A stretch of 64,000 nt of DNA from Bacteroidales bacterium. GTDB lineage: Bacteria > Bacteroidota > Bacteroidia > Bacteroidales > Muribaculaceae. Shown piece after piece: positions 43,093 through 52,220 of this stretch (position 1 is its first letter; the number at the start of each line of letters is the position of its first letter). Where the stretch lies: NCBI GenBank assembly GCA_014800735.1, contig JAAVFP010000018.1, forward strand, positions 48,485 through 112,484, written 5' to 3'. The translations under genes were made by a program, and so were the position numbers. The notes beneath the pieces are model-generated. The model ran no database searches, had not been told where the DNA came from, and worked only from the letters and a program-made list of their open reading frames with translations.

Positions 43093-45834
43093 TTATCTTA
43101 ATCGGTTGGTGAATCGGGGGATGACATCAAAGCTGCATCCGGCGATTGAGTGTTGTTTGCTCATGGTTGCCACGGCGACAATGCGGAATGCCTTGTAGGG
43201 CGTGCCGAGATATGTGCGCAGTGACAAAGCACGGGAGGTACCGACGAGGTGCCAGGTTTGATAATCGCGCGTGCCATAGAGGACGCATGCCATTTCGTTT
43301 GTAACGAGTCCGGGGCGGGAGTTCTGCTTAGGCAGGATGCCACGCTGGATAGATGTGGCGATAGTTTTGAGGAGGTCGGGACCGTCGAATTTCAAGGGAC
43401 GAGACACCAGAAGGCAGCGGACGCTTGTAGCGTCGGTGTCGGCAAGGTCGACAAGGTAGCTTTCATCCTGGCCGCAAATCATTGCAAGAGCTTCGGGATA
43501 AGAATTCACTACGGATGTGAGCGATGATTGCCACATGCCCCACTGCTTTGTTTTCAATGAGTAGACGTAGGAATAGTATTTATCGGGGTTGAAGATGATG
43601 ATACGCTGGTTGGTATAGTCGTAGGCAATGCGGCAGTTGCGGATGTACTCCAGAAATGGACACTCGGGGTGAAAAAATTCGATGAAGTTCTTTTTGAAGA
43701 ACGGCAAGGACTCGACATTGAAGTAATCGGGCGACGATAGGACATCGGATATGCACTGTGTCTGCGAGCCGGAAATGAGCATGATGCCTCGGTTGGTAGC
43801 GAAAAGGACAGCGGAGTCAATCTGCGCGATGCTGTCGGGGGATAGGCAGACGTCGCGGGTGATAGGCTGACGAGCAGAGAAACCGCCCGAGGATGATACT
43901 TCGAGGGCCCAGACACCTTCGTCGGTGAATGCGTAGAGTGGGAACTGGCCGAACTGCCCCTGGGAGAGAGCCTTGGCGGCGGAGCAAATGCCGATGATGT
44001 TTCCTGTTCCGATTGTGTTGATGCCTGTAACAGGGAAGAAGAATGGATTGTTGACCTCGGAGGTATAGAGTTTTGCGCCCAGGTGGAGTGATGTGGGACA
44101 ATCCGTTGTTTCGGCATCAGCCTGAGTCGGGATAGGGTCATTGGCCATACTTTCTTTTCCACGGAAATAATAAGCGCCGTTGAGAAAATCGTGAGCAACG
44201 AGGTTGATTATGTATTTCTGTGATTCCGACACGCGAATCTCCATCTTATAGGCGGATGCGTCCGGGTAATAGATGTAGCGAGGGAAATTTTGAGCAGGAT
44301 TATACCACCTGAAAAGGTCGGAGAGTGAAATGCCGAAGTGAACGGCGTGGACCTTTACGCCGTTGAGGCGTGTCCACACTGTTATACGGACTGATGAAGC
44401 GTAGGATCCCTCGGGGTTGCCGAACTGCATACATGAACGGATAGGGAACGGCTCGGCCGGCGAAAGGGATATTCCACTTAGGTTAAGCCGCGAGTTGTAG
44501 GTGTAGAGGGAGGATGCTATGATTTTACAATGTGATTGATAATCATCTTCGAGGCGCGGACGAGTGACTAAAGTTGACAAATCGGTGTCGTCAATTTTGA
44601 GTTCAGTCATCTCGGTCATAAGTGCGATTTCCTCAATTGGAATTTCAGCGAGTTTGTAGAAGTCGTGAGCGTTCTGAATGTTGGTGTAGAATTTTTCATG
44701 AACACCAATAGCAAGAATATCGGTGTTATCATCAACGGTCATGTAGTGGTCCAGATAGCGTGAAGAAATACTATCGGCGTAGTGGCCAACAAAGACTTCG
44801 CTTGGGAGTGCTCCAGTTGCAGAATTGCCCGCTCCCGGGCGACTTGCGTTATTGGATATTTTATTGAAAGCAGGATTAACGTCTTTGAGAATCGAGCTTA
44901 TGCTGCTGAGAGGTGTCCAGGATAAGTCCTTGGATTGGTCGTAGGTGTATAGCGGCGCCGAAACGAAAATATCAATGCCAGTGATAATATCGGCCCAATT
45001 CTCGAGTTGTGCAGCCGCATCGTTGAGGATTCGATAGGTTAATGCAAAATAAGGCACGTCGAGAGTGAGTGTTGCGGGGACACGTCCTTCAGCTCCGGGC
45101 ATGCTTCCGTCATCCGTATACCTGATGAAAGGTGGGAGTATGGTGGGGAGCATGAGGATAGGTGCCGAGTGCCAGCTGTGGGTGCCGTCGTAAAGGCGGT
45201 AGGCGTAGCGGACAAAGAATGGCTGATAGAAGTAGCCGTTAGAGGTGATTGTGTCAGCTACGTTTTTATTCAGCAGACCGAATGCCATCTGGGTAAGTTC
45301 GGCGAGCTCGGCATCGGTTGCCCTACCCTGTCTTTTAGGCCAGTGCAAGGAGCAGCGTGCGGGAACATCGAAATCTTCGCTGTCGGTAAGGGTGCTGACT
45401 TTGTAAGTGCCGAAGTCGATTGAGATGAATGGCGGACGGTCGTTGAGGTCAATGTATTTATTGTCCTTCCAGAGTATGTATCTGAGTCCGTCGGAAGATG
45501 CTATAATGAGTGTATTACCAATAGCGTTAATATCCAACAGAGTGTCAACGGAACAAATGAGGGTTATTGTTGCATCCGTAGTTTCTTCTGTCCAATACAG
45601 TTTTGCAGGTGTTGTGGTGCGGTCAGCGATGATATAGTGCCTGAATGCTGAGGTTTTGTGGACGAAGATAATTTCGTCGCCGGCGGGAAGGGTGAGGAGT
45701 GTTTTAGGAGGAAAGAGCGGACGCATGGCGCCGTCCTCGTTGAGGAGGTTGAAGGACTCGGCAAGTTGGCCATCGGGGCAATCGTAGTCGGAGGGGACTG
45801 CGGTAATGCCGGTGTAGCGGGTTTCTTTAATCAT
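43093..45834 (-). CDS. Tail/neck stabilisation-like protein
   Basis: 913 residues, mostly beta strands. The opening ETRYTGITAVPSDYDCPDGQLAES is a recurring start of a large structural protein in Bacteroidales podovirus-like and crAss-like phages that is usually annotated as stabilisation protein. The following strands (DEIIFVHKTSAFRHYIIAD, LIIASSDGLRYILWKDNKYI) fit a propeller. In P22 the analogous gp10 plugs the portal after packaging. It is transcribed with the minus-strand genes, apart from the other structural genes. Function rests on recall of relatives. Confidence 0.65.
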   Translation of the reverse strand: MIKETRYTGITAVPSDYDCPDGQLAESFNLLNEDGAMRPLFPPKTLLTLPAGDEIIFVHKTSAFRHYIIADRTTTPAKLYWTEETTDATITLICSVDTLLDINAIGNTLIIASSDGLRYILWKDNKYIDLNDRPPFISIDFGTYKVSTLTDSEDFDVPARCSLHWPKRQGRATDAELAELTQMAFGLLNKNVADTITSNGYFYQPFFVRYAYRLYDGTHSWHSAPILMLPTILPPFIRYTDDGSMPGAEGRVPATLTLDVPYFALTYRILNDAAAQLENWADIITGIDIFVSAPLYTYDQSKDLSWTPLSSISSILKDVNPAFNKISNNASRPGAGNSATGALPSEVFVGHYADSISSRYLDHYMTVDDNTDILAIGVHEKFYTNIQNAHDFYKLAEIPIEEIALMTEMTELKIDDTDLSTLVTRPRLEDDYQSHCKIIASSLYTYNSRLNLSGISLSPAEPFPIRSCMQFGNPEGSYASSVRITVWTRLNGVKVHAVHFGISLSDLFRWYNPAQNFPRYIYYPDASAYKMEIRVSESQKYIINLVAHDFLNGAYYFRGKESMANDPIPTQADAETTDCPTSLHLGAKLYTSEVNNPFFFPVTGINTIGTGNIIGICSAAKALSQGQFGQFPLYAFTDEGVWALEVSSSGGFSARQPITRDVCLSPDSIAQIDSAVLFATNRGIMLISGSQTQCISDVLSSPDYFNVESLPFFKKNFIEFFHPECPFLEYIRNCRIAYDYTNQRIIIFNPDKYYSYVYSLKTKQWGMWQSSLTSVVNSYPEALAMICGQDESYLVDLADTDATSVRCLLVSRPLKFDGPDLLKTIATSIQRGILPKQNSRPGLVTNEMACVLYGTRDYQTWHLVGTSRALSLRTYLGTPYKAFRIVAVATMSKQHSIAGCSFDVIPRFTNRLR

Positions 45835-45887
45835 TGTTTTTCGGGGTTATTTGGACCCGCAAGCGGGCTGCACTGGGGACAAATGTG

Positions 45888-46253
45888 CTATTTATTGATT
45901 ACAGTTCGTGTGATGATGGGCACGTAGGTTTGGCCGGCGATTTCCACGGCCTGGCCGCACATGAGCGCTGCTGTTGTGGTAGCGTTGCATGCACTGAGCA
46001 TGGCCCGGCTGAGCATGACGGAATTGGCGCGGATGTAACGGCCGGTGGGATTGACGGCATGGCAGCGCGCTGTGTGGTTGCCCAAGGTGGCGCTCGCGGC
46101 AAAGAGCAGATACTCGCCGTCGTGAACTGCGACGTTTATGCAAGCGCCCGGGAGGAGGTTGAGGATGCGTGCGACTCGGGCAGTAATCAGTATGCGTCCG
46201 TCGGATTTAAATGTGATGTCTGGGCGGCGTGTGGCGGGGAGTAGCTTTTCCAT
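45888..46253 (-). CDS. Small beta-rich phage protein
   Basis: 121 residues from MEKLLPATRRPD; an alternative start lies 27 codons upstream but would overlap the preceding gene. RRPDITFKSDGRILITARVARILNL is a pattern seen in Bacteroidales phage proteins with an AbrB-like swapped-hairpin look, followed by GACINVAVHDGEYLLF. The C-terminal half repeats beta-alpha elements. Probably paired with the stabilisation protein gene downstream; function unknown. Confidence 0.5.
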   Translation of the reverse strand: MEKLLPATRRPDITFKSDGRILITARVARILNLLPGACINVAVHDGEYLLFAASATLGNHTARCHAVNPTGRYIRANSVMLSRAMLSACNATTTAALMCGQAVEIAGQTYVPIITRTVINK

Positions 46254-46314
46254 GCACAAAAGTAATGAGGAGGTTGATGAGTTGAGGTTTAAGTGTTGAG
46301 GTTGTACGATAAGC

Positions 46315-46710
46315 TCAAGGGATTGCGTAGGCATCGATTTTATTGACTGAGAGAAGGCGGTGGCGAAGTTGGCCGGAGATAACCAGGCTATCGAGCGCAG
46401 CGGTTATGGCTTGGTTGATTTCGCTACGCATGACATCGGCCGGTTCGATGCAGCTGTTCGCTTTCTGACGGTATAGGTGACTTGCGATTGTGAGCACGGC
46501 AGCATGAATGGGTGAGGGCTGCGGTTGCCCGGCTTCGGAGGATTGCTGAGCCTGTGTGGAGAGGAGCTGTTGGATTCGGGAGATTTCATTGTCAATCTCT
46601 TTTTCGAGAGCTTTAGACTGCTCAAGAGCGAGTTTAGAGCGAGTGCGGAAGTATTCTTTTTGGAATCGGCGCAGCTGTGCCACACGGTCGAAGAATTGTC
46701 GGTTGTTCAT
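46315..46710 (-). CDS. Small helical protein, unknown
   Basis: 131 residues. N-terminal coiled coil (FFDRVAQLRRFQKEYFRTRSKLALEQSKALEKEIDNEI), a Gln/Ser/Pro linker, and a C-terminal helical part (SEINQAITAALDSLVISGQL). Phage proteins with this N-terminus occur upstream of structural genes in related phages. No function assigned. Confidence 0.5.
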   Translation of the reverse strand: MNNRQFFDRVAQLRRFQKEYFRTRSKLALEQSKALEKEIDNEISRIQQLLSTQAQQSSEAGQPQPSPIHAAVLTIASHLYRQKANSCIEPADVMRSEINQAITAALDSLVISGQLRHRLLSVNKIDAYAIP

Positions 46711-46749
46711 ATTGTTACGGTATTTCTTGGGTAGCGGTTGCCGTTCATG

Positions 46750-47796
46750 TCAATTTTTCTCGTGCTGTTCATGAAACTTCTGTAATGCGTCTTTGACTAT
46801 TCCAGCAGCTTGCTTAGCTACTTCTTCGGTGCGGAAGTAGTTGCCAAAGTCGGCTCGGTTATTGTCAATGCTATCTCGTATATCAGCATTACATCTGATT
46901 TCAAATTCATCATTAAACCACCAGTATTTGCTACCTCTCTCAGCCCTCCATATTTTAGGCTTCCTTGCCTCTTTCCACTCCATCCAAGCGGAATAAGCGT
47001 CAAGCGGATATTTCTCGTAGAGAGCCCGAGAGGGATATATTATTGTCATCCCATTGAAGCTATGTACTCCTTCACGGTCAGTTTGGATGAGTTCATCTAC
47101 TGCTTTATTGTAATCTTCCCTGAAAACAAGATTATTTTCTTCATTTTCTTCTAATTGAATATTCCCGAAAGCAGGACTGTAAAAACCTTCTCCTTCGCAA
47201 TCTTTCAGCAGTTCGCAAAGGTTCAGCTCTTTTTCTTCCATAGTTTCTTTTTCTTCGGTGTAGGGTTCAAGGGCGGACCCTAAAAGCGCACATAAATGGT
47301 CATCTCCAGTGTCTATTGAATAAAGGTAATAAGTGCGCATATTTGTGACTGCTTCAACCGTATAAACTTCACCTTTATACACTACCTTGTCACCCTTGCT
47401 AAACTTCGGGGTAGGCTGTTTAACATTCATTTCATCTTTAGCCATTGCTATCAAATTATCGGTTGCTTCAATTTTCATTGGTTCTTTGCCGGGCAGGCAC
47501 TTGTCGCCGAAAAGTTGAGTTAATGTAAATTCAATTTCTTCTCCAGCTCTAATCCAATCTTCTTCATTGTCATTTTGAAGATTGACTGCACGACAAAGTT
47601 CTGTCATTACTCGTTTCTTGCTTACTATCAGCACTTCCTCCGGCTCGGTGTCTGAGGTGAGGTTGTGGTGGCCGTAAATAGCTTTAAGCATATCTCTTAA
47701 GGCAAAATTACAACTCTCTTTATATTTTACTCTTAACCAGTGTCTTGCCTCTTTTGACAAGCAAGTCCACGCGAGGTTTTGTTGTTCTTTAGTCAT
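46750..47796 (-). CDS. Large early protein of unknown function
   Basis: 348 residues. N-terminal helical part MTKEQQNLAWTCLSKEARHWLRVKYKES; middle beta module with FSKGDKVVYKGEVYTVEAVTN (SH3-like, about 133-155); C-terminal module PKIWRAERGSKYWWFNDEFEI and GNYFRTEEVAKQAAGIVKDALQKFHEQH, a segment found at the end of many Bacteroidales phage proteins. Less GC-rich than its neighbours. It sits where a DUF4406 gene is truncated (47818-47895), so it may have arrived by recombination. Function unknown. Confidence 0.6.
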   Translation of the reverse strand: MTKEQQNLAWTCLSKEARHWLRVKYKESCNFALRDMLKAIYGHHNLTSDTEPEEVLIVSKKRVMTELCRAVNLQNDNEEDWIRAGEEIEFTLTQLFGDKCLPGKEPMKIEATDNLIAMAKDEMNVKQPTPKFSKGDKVVYKGEVYTVEAVTNMRTYYLYSIDTGDDHLCALLGSALEPYTEEKETMEEKELNLCELLKDCEGEGFYSPAFGNIQLEENEENNLVFREDYNKAVDELIQTDREGVHSFNGMTIIYPSRALYEKYPLDAYSAWMEWKEARKPKIWRAERGSKYWWFNDEFEIRCNADIRDSIDNNRADFGNYFRTEEVAKQAAGIVKDALQKFHEQHEKN

Positions 47797-47817
47797 ATGT
47801 TACGGTATTAGCATGGT

Positions 47818-47895
47818 TCAACTTGCTGCGGCGGCGCGCTCGCGCTGTTCGTCGAGGTTTTCGCCGGCCATTGGGATAGATATGTATATCTTCAT
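47818..47895 (-). pseudogene. Truncated DUF4406 (nucleoside deoxyribosyltransferase-like) N-terminus
   Basis: Encodes 25 residues, MKIYISIPMAGENLDEQRER, then four alanines and a stop. MKIYISIP with a following G is the nucleotide-binding opening of DUF4406 proteins, which are about 100 residues or more. Only the first strand and part of the first helix remain, so it is a remnant. It lies between the gene ending at 46750 and a non-coding patch. Confidence 0.6.
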
Positions 47896-48118
47896 AATTC
47901 AATATGGAAATAGTTCTCTAAAAATGATTTTGTGTCTATTGCAAGTTCGGGAAACAACATCGTTTGGAAAAGCCGAAATATTCGCACTTCCCTTTTTTGT
48001 AATGCTTGCACTCTCGCGGGTCAGGTTCGGTTGGGCCGTAGATTATCTTTTGCATAATACTTCTCACTTTCAGCGATATTTGAGAAGTGATGCGAGAATA
48101 CTTCTCAAATGTTGCGAG
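47896..48118. other. Non-coding patch with operator-like inverted repeat
   Basis: No plausible gene; the plus-strand open frame 47813-48148 has no family features. An 11-bp perfect inverted repeat, ATTTGAGAAGT (48078-48088) and ACTTCTCAAAT (48100-48110), is accompanied by a third half-site AATACTTCTCA at 48055-48065 matching 48098-48108. Probably a regulator binding site just downstream of the 48119-48379 gene, ahead of the genes further left. Confidence 0.5.
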
Positions 48119-48379
48119 TCAGTTATTTGTGTTTTGGTTTTGGGTTAAGTATTCCTGGTCGGTGAGGATTTCGGAGCGTTTGTGGTAGCGTAGTACCATG
48201 TAGGGGTGTCGTTCGATGTCGAGGAACCACTCGTCGGAGCCGGTGTTCAGGCCGTTTTTTATTACGCTGTAGCTGAACCGGAAGAAGGCGGCGTTTAGTT
48301 TCTCAATATAAAAGGGGTCCTGCCTCAGTTTTTCGAGGACCTTATCAAATGCTTGGACGGATGTCAGGCGGATTGTCAT
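48119..48379 (-). CDS. Small early protein, unknown
   Basis: 86 residues: MTIRLTSVQAFDKVLEKLRQDPFYIEKL, then NAAFFRFSYSVIKNGL and a strand-rich DEWFLDIERHPYMVLRYHKR. Four bases from the next upstream gene in a tightly packed early operon. No family recognised. Confidence 0.5.
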   Translation of the reverse strand: MTIRLTSVQAFDKVLEKLRQDPFYIEKLNAAFFRFSYSVIKNGLNTGSDEWFLDIERHPYMVLRYHKRSEILTDQEYLTQNQNTNN

Positions 48380-48382
48380 TTG

Positions 48383-48577
48383 TTATTTTGTTACGTTTTT
48401 GATGAGTTCAACATTTTCGGGTGTCCAGTAGGAGTGGTATTGAGGTAGCGGTTCCTTAATCAGGAGCACGCGGATGAATGGCTGTCGGCTGCGACGGGAT
48501 ACCTGCACGATGCGCCCGAAGCTTCCGGAGATACGGTTGCGGACGAAGTCGCCGACTTTGAGCTGAGTTTTGTCCAT
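48383..48577 (-). CDS. Small SH3-like protein
   Basis: 64 residues: LKVGDFVRNRISGSFGRIVQVSRR, a KOW/SH3-like beta pattern often seen in small phage proteins. Four bases downstream of the helicase loader gene. Function unknown. Confidence 0.5.
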   Translation of the reverse strand: MDKTQLKVGDFVRNRISGSFGRIVQVSRRSRQPFIRVLLIKEPLPQYHSYWTPENVELIKNVTK

Positions 48578-48580
48578 TGT

Positions 48581-49441
48581 TTATCTGCGGCTTTGGCCGG
48601 TCATTGGGATTACGTTGTAGGTTTTGAAGCGGTCGATGATGCGGCCGTAATAATCTTTCTGTCCGAATTTTTCTTTTAGTTTGTCGTTGTCGAGGTTTGT
48701 GGTGAGGTGAGCGAATTTGCGGTCGAAGTCGCAATGGCTGCTCCATATTTCGTTTCGTGCGTGGAGGAAGTCGTGCACGATTGTGTTGGTGTCGATGCCG
48801 TAGAAGGGGCGGTTGTCCACGCCGATGTCGTTGAGGCAAAGGTTGAGAGGTGTGCCTTCGAAGCAGCGTGAGCCCTTAATGTTGTAGAGAAAGGAGTCGA
48901 TGTCGTTGTGGATGGAGTAATAGTTGACCATCTGTGTGACGGAAACGTTGATGAAGGCGCGCGGGCTGTTGGTTTGCCTGAGATACTCGGAGAATATCTG
49001 CATAAGCATGGTTTTGCCCACGCCTACGCCGCCCTGCAGGAGGATGTTTTTGTGGAGTTTGTAGCCGCGATCGGGAAAGACTTCCTCGCACAATGGGCTG
49101 CCGTTGAAATAGAGCAGGAGGAAACGGATGACGGCTTTGTTGTCGTCGTCGATAATGAATGTGCGCCGCTGCGGGGCCAGGACGCGGTTGGCGATGTGGA
49201 TGAGGAAGTTGGCGTGGGCGTTGTAGACTTCCTTGTTGGAGAAGTCCGGGAGTGTCTGTGTGGCCCGGCTTTCGCGCTGGGCCATGCGGACGGCTTGCGT
49301 GTGGAGCGCTTTCCAGGGTTCGGCCTGGGCGGCGCGGGTTTTCATGACGTCGAGCACCATGCGGTCCCATTCGAGGTCGCCGGAGGGTTTCTGGCCGTAG
49401 GTTTCTAATTCCTGCGCGAGGCAGGGAGGATATGTTGACAT
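48581..49441 (-). CDS. DnaC-like helicase loader ATPase
   Basis: 286 residues from MSTYPPCL (the frame is open upstream but that part overlaps the preceding gene). AAA+ features: Walker A GGVGVGKT after NILLQ, a Walker B-like strand LCLNDIGVD, and a sensor region FAHLTTNLDNDKL. The N-terminal 100 residues are helical as in DnaC/DnaI loaders. It should load the host replicative helicase DnaB at the phage origin. It lies 15 bases after the replication protein gene, forming the replication pair. Confidence 0.85.
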   Translation of the reverse strand: MSTYPPCLAQELETYGQKPSGDLEWDRMVLDVMKTRAAQAEPWKALHTQAVRMAQRESRATQTLPDFSNKEVYNAHANFLIHIANRVLAPQRRTFIIDDDNKAVIRFLLLYFNGSPLCEEVFPDRGYKLHKNILLQGGVGVGKTMLMQIFSEYLRQTNSPRAFINVSVTQMVNYYSIHNDIDSFLYNIKGSRCFEGTPLNLCLNDIGVDNRPFYGIDTNTIVHDFLHARNEIWSSHCDFDRKFAHLTTNLDNDKLKEKFGQKDYYGRIIDRFKTYNVIPMTGQSRR

Positions 49442-49455
49442 AGTTGGTGGGATGG

Positions 49456-50049
49456 TCAGTCCAAGCCTCCGAAGCCACCGCGGAAGGTGTAGTCGTCGGG
49501 CTTGGGTTGGTTGTTGGTATTGCGTTCGGTAGGAGCGTAGGCCTTGCGCATCCATGATGTGAAGTGGCGCTTGGCGTCCTTGATTGAGGAATGGAGTTCG
49601 GTGCCGCGTTCAACCTTGCAGTGAATTGCAAAGGCGCTGAGGCGGCGGTCAAGCTCGGGGCGGTCAATGTGAAACTGCATGCACACGGGTTCCCACCATG
49701 CCTGTTCGTCCTTGAGCAGGGCTATTTCGTCGTCGAACGAGGAATAGGTCGGTGGCACGGTAGGAGTGACAACGAGCGTGTGTAGCTCGGCCGGGGTGTC
49801 GGTTGCGGTGGTCGCTTTTTTTGGCTTGCGGCCGCCTTTCTTTCCGGCCTCGAATTTGGTGATACTGACATCGAGGTTGGGCTTTATGAGTGTGAATAGT
49901 CCGCGTGCGACGGGTTTCAAGTTCTCAGGTTGTTTACCGTATAGCGCATACTCGGTTATGGCTATAAAAACTTCCAGTTTGATGTTGTCGGAAAGGTCGC
50001 GGATTGCGTCATAAAAGCTTGCGTAGAATACGAATGATTGTCGGTCCAT
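49456..50049 (-). CDS. Replication initiator-like protein (DUF6291-type)
   Basis: 197 residues. The N-terminus MDRQSFVFYASFYDAIRDL, then LEVFIAITEYALYG and PVARGLFTLIKPNLD, is the opening of a phage replication protein family found with DnaC-like loaders. KKGGRKPKK is a basic linker, and the C-terminal part (about 90-180) is a DNA-binding-like helical segment ending FTSWMRKA. Probably recognises the phage origin. No origin repeats are obvious within the gene. Confidence 0.7.
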   Translation of the reverse strand: MDRQSFVFYASFYDAIRDLSDNIKLEVFIAITEYALYGKQPENLKPVARGLFTLIKPNLDVSITKFEAGKKGGRKPKKATTATDTPAELHTLVVTPTVPPTYSSFDDEIALLKDEQAWWEPVCMQFHIDRPELDRRLSAFAIHCKVERGTELHSSIKDAKRHFTSWMRKAYAPTERNTNNQPKPDDYTFRGGFGGLD

Positions 50050-50163
50050 GTTACTTACTCAATTAAGTTCAGTCATTGGTCTGCCCCACTTCCCCACTCA
50101 CGGAGGAGGTGACCCACAGAGCCAATCCGGCTGAATGGATGTTATATCAATACCTTGCGATGC

Positions 50164-50547
50164 TCAGGTTTCCTTAATCCGGATTCCGTGCACGTGAAGC
50201 ATGAGTTTGCGTTTGATTTTATACTCCTTTGTCCGGACGCCTTTAGTGTCCTCGACCACGAGGTTGCCCTGCTTGTCGTTATAGACGAAGTCGGCGATAT
50301 AGCGGCAGCTTCGTTCAATGAGCTTTCCGGCTTTGTCGCGTTGGGCCGGTATGACCTCGAAGGGAACTTGCTCACGGAGGTTGGAAATTTCGCCGGCGCG
50401 CTCCATCAGCTTGAGTTGGTTGGCGCGGCGGTATTCCTTGATTGAAGCGTGGCCTCCCACCTTCTTAGCGTGGTACTTGTTGGGCGAAGGCTTACCGGAG
50501 GACGAGCCTCCGGCAAGTTTTCGCAGTTGGTCAATTGTCACTTTCAT
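50164..50547 (-). CDS. DUF1064 PD-(D/E)XK nuclease-like protein
   Basis: 127 residues from MKVTIDQL, preceded by GGAGGT, one of the few good ribosome sites here. PNKYHAKKVGGHASIKEYRRA and QVPFEVIPAQRD lead into CRYIADFVYNDKQGNLVVEDTKGVRTKEYKIKRKLM, with the D..ExK nuclease core (ADFVY, VVEDTKG). DUF1064 proteins are treated as phage resolvase/endonuclease-like. It overlaps the next gene by 17 bases. Confidence 0.75.
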   Translation of the reverse strand: MKVTIDQLRKLAGGSSSGKPSPNKYHAKKVGGHASIKEYRRANQLKLMERAGEISNLREQVPFEVIPAQRDKAGKLIERSCRYIADFVYNDKQGNLVVEDTKGVRTKEYKIKRKLMLHVHGIRIKET

Positions 50548-51466
50548 TGTAAACCTCCGAGAAAGAAACCGGGATGAAGCAACCAATAGGAAGAATCTTT
50601 GAAGTTTCTATGAAAGAACGGATATCATATTTCACAAAAGTCCGTTCGGGGTGTTCGAGAGATTCAAGATAGCGTTCCTCCTGTTTGTCGCGCAGGTACT
50701 TTTCGATAAGCATATTCGCACGAACAGCGGACACAGTCTGAACTATGAAGATGTGGTCCTCCTCGGAGCCGCCTTCCTTGTCGTTAGACAGTACGACATG
50801 TGCTCCTATCTCGTAGAACTTCTTACCCTCATCGTTCTTTGCCTCCTCTTCCACGTCAGGATTACCATCCTGAATTTTATCTATGGTCGCCTCGACAAAA
50901 GTCTGCATTGATATATCGCCTTTAAGGTAGGCGGTATCAAGTTCGAGCTTGCGTGCTTCGGCAGGTTTCAGACGGTCGATTATTACGACACAATAGTCCA
51001 TTTCCTCGACCTTAGTTATCTCAAAACCTCCTTTATAGTTTAGTTCAATAAAGTCAACTAAGATAACCAGGGCGTTAGCCACGGAGGAAGCGTAGAGAAG
51101 GAAAGTCTTTTTCTTGCCTTCAATCTTGGCCACGGCCTTATATGGGAACATGGTGTTGTTTTGCAACAGCATACCCTGGCGGTTCTGATTAGACACCTCG
51201 ACTTCCTTCAATGAACCTTCCTGCATCATGAAATTGATGGAGCTGAGTTGGTCGTTATCGATGTAAGTACCACGCTCCAGGAGGAGTTCATTTCGCTCGA
51301 TCTGGATTGTTTCGTTGGTCTCGGCATCAACTACATCTTCGGTCCATGTGCGGAAAGCACGACGAGCGACAAATTTACCGAGCATCTTTTGTGGGTCACT
51401 CGTTACATACCGTATTTCCGTCTTACGTGACACGACGGAGAAAGGACTTGTAATCTTCTTGTGCAT
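50531..51466 (-). CDS. Early protein of unknown function
   Basis: 311 residues, unrecognised. KTEIRYVTSDPQKMLGKFVARRAFRTWTED, several amphipathic strands and helices (GLLLQNNTMFPYKAVAKI-like core, VANALVILVDFIELNYKGGFEITKVEEMDYCVVIIDRLK), and an acidic loop (DVEEEAKNDEGKK). The end KYDIRSFIETSKILPIGCFIPVSF looks beta. Lies in the recombination/replication operon, so a DNA-metabolism role is likely. Confidence 0.6.
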   Translation of the reverse strand: MHKKITSPFSVVSRKTEIRYVTSDPQKMLGKFVARRAFRTWTEDVVDAETNETIQIERNELLLERGTYIDNDQLSSINFMMQEGSLKEVEVSNQNRQGMLLQNNTMFPYKAVAKIEGKKKTFLLYASSVANALVILVDFIELNYKGGFEITKVEEMDYCVVIIDRLKPAEARKLELDTAYLKGDISMQTFVEATIDKIQDGNPDVEEEAKNDEGKKFYEIGAHVVLSNDKEGGSEEDHIFIVQTVSAVRANMLIEKYLRDKQEERYLESLEHPERTFVKYDIRSFIETSKILPIGCFIPVSFSEVYNESDN

Positions 51467-51478
51467 ATTAACGTCAGA

Positions 51479-51940
51479 TTAAACTTGTTCGAATTCCACG
51501 GGAGCTATTGTTGTGCGCGGTTCGGTGGCGTGGCGGATGCGGTCGAAGAGGATGCGTGCGTATTCATGCATGGCTTTGAGCTGGCATTTGAGGTCGTCGC
51601 GCTCGTCGAATGAGAGGAGGTCGGGGGCATAGACAGCGGCAGTGGCTTTGAGGATGCGGTGCTTGAGGTCGGCGAGCTCAATTTTCATGCGGTCGACATG
51701 GGTGGCGGAGGGTTTGTATGCTTCCTCGAACACGGCTTTGGGCGACCAGGAGCGGTAGCCGTCGGGGTACTCGACGAGGTAGCCCTCGGTGCCGGGCGTG
51801 GCGGCATTGATAGTTCGGCCAAGCTCCTTCTCGGCATCGGGTTTTGCCATGGGCATTGCGAAGACGGTCTTGGTGCCGGTGTAAGGAACGAGGACGGTAT
51901 AGGGTGTGTTGACGCTTGACTGGGTGTTTTCAGTTTTCAT
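51479..51940 (-). CDS. Gp49-like phage protein
   Basis: 153 residues. EGYLVEYPDGYRSWSPKAVFEEAYKP resembles the Phage_gp49_66 type segment common in phage early regions. The C-terminal part (about 90-150) is helical. It overlaps the HU-like gene by 11 bases. Function unknown. Confidence 0.55.
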   Translation of the reverse strand: MKTENTQSSVNTPYTVLVPYTGTKTVFAMPMAKPDAEKELGRTINAATPGTEGYLVEYPDGYRSWSPKAVFEEAYKPSATHVDRMKIELADLKHRILKATAAVYAPDLLSFDERDDLKCQLKAMHEYARILFDRIRHATEPRTTIAPVEFEQV

Positions 51941-52220
51941 TGCTGTGGGGATTGAGGTTGTTGATGAGTTCTTTTGCGGGTTTGAATTTCACGGAGATGT
52001 GGGCCGATATTACGATGGGCTTGCGGGTGGTGAAGTCCACGGCGCGGCGCTCCTGGCGCTGTGCCGGCGCAAGGGAGCCGAAGCCACGCACGGTGATTTC
52101 CTCGCCCTTGGCAAGGGTTTCACGGAGGATGCGGACGATACCGTCCACGGCCTTTACGGCGGTTGAGAGGCAGAGTTTTTCCGACACTGCCAGTTCGGTT
52201 GCTAATTGGTTCTTAGTCAT
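51930..52220 (-). CDS. HU/IHF-like DNA-binding protein
   Basis: 96 residues, HU length. MTKNQLATELAVSEKLCLSTAVKAVDGIVRIL matches the helical body and GEEITVRGFGSL the start of the beta saddle; KPAKELI matches the last helix. The DNA-binding arms (APAQRQERRAVDFTTRKPIVI) have the usual basic character. It bends DNA, and could assist integrase or packaging. Start overlaps the previous gene by four bases. Confidence 0.85.
   Translation of the reverse strand: MTKNQLATELAVSEKLCLSTAVKAVDGIVRILRETLAKGEEITVRGFGSLAPAQRQERRAVDFTTRKPIVISAHISVKFKPAKELINNLNPHSNEN

Noticed and set aside
47813..48148. 111-codon plus-strand frame
   Set aside because: Covers the antisense of the DUF4406 remnant and a palindrome; no family pattern.
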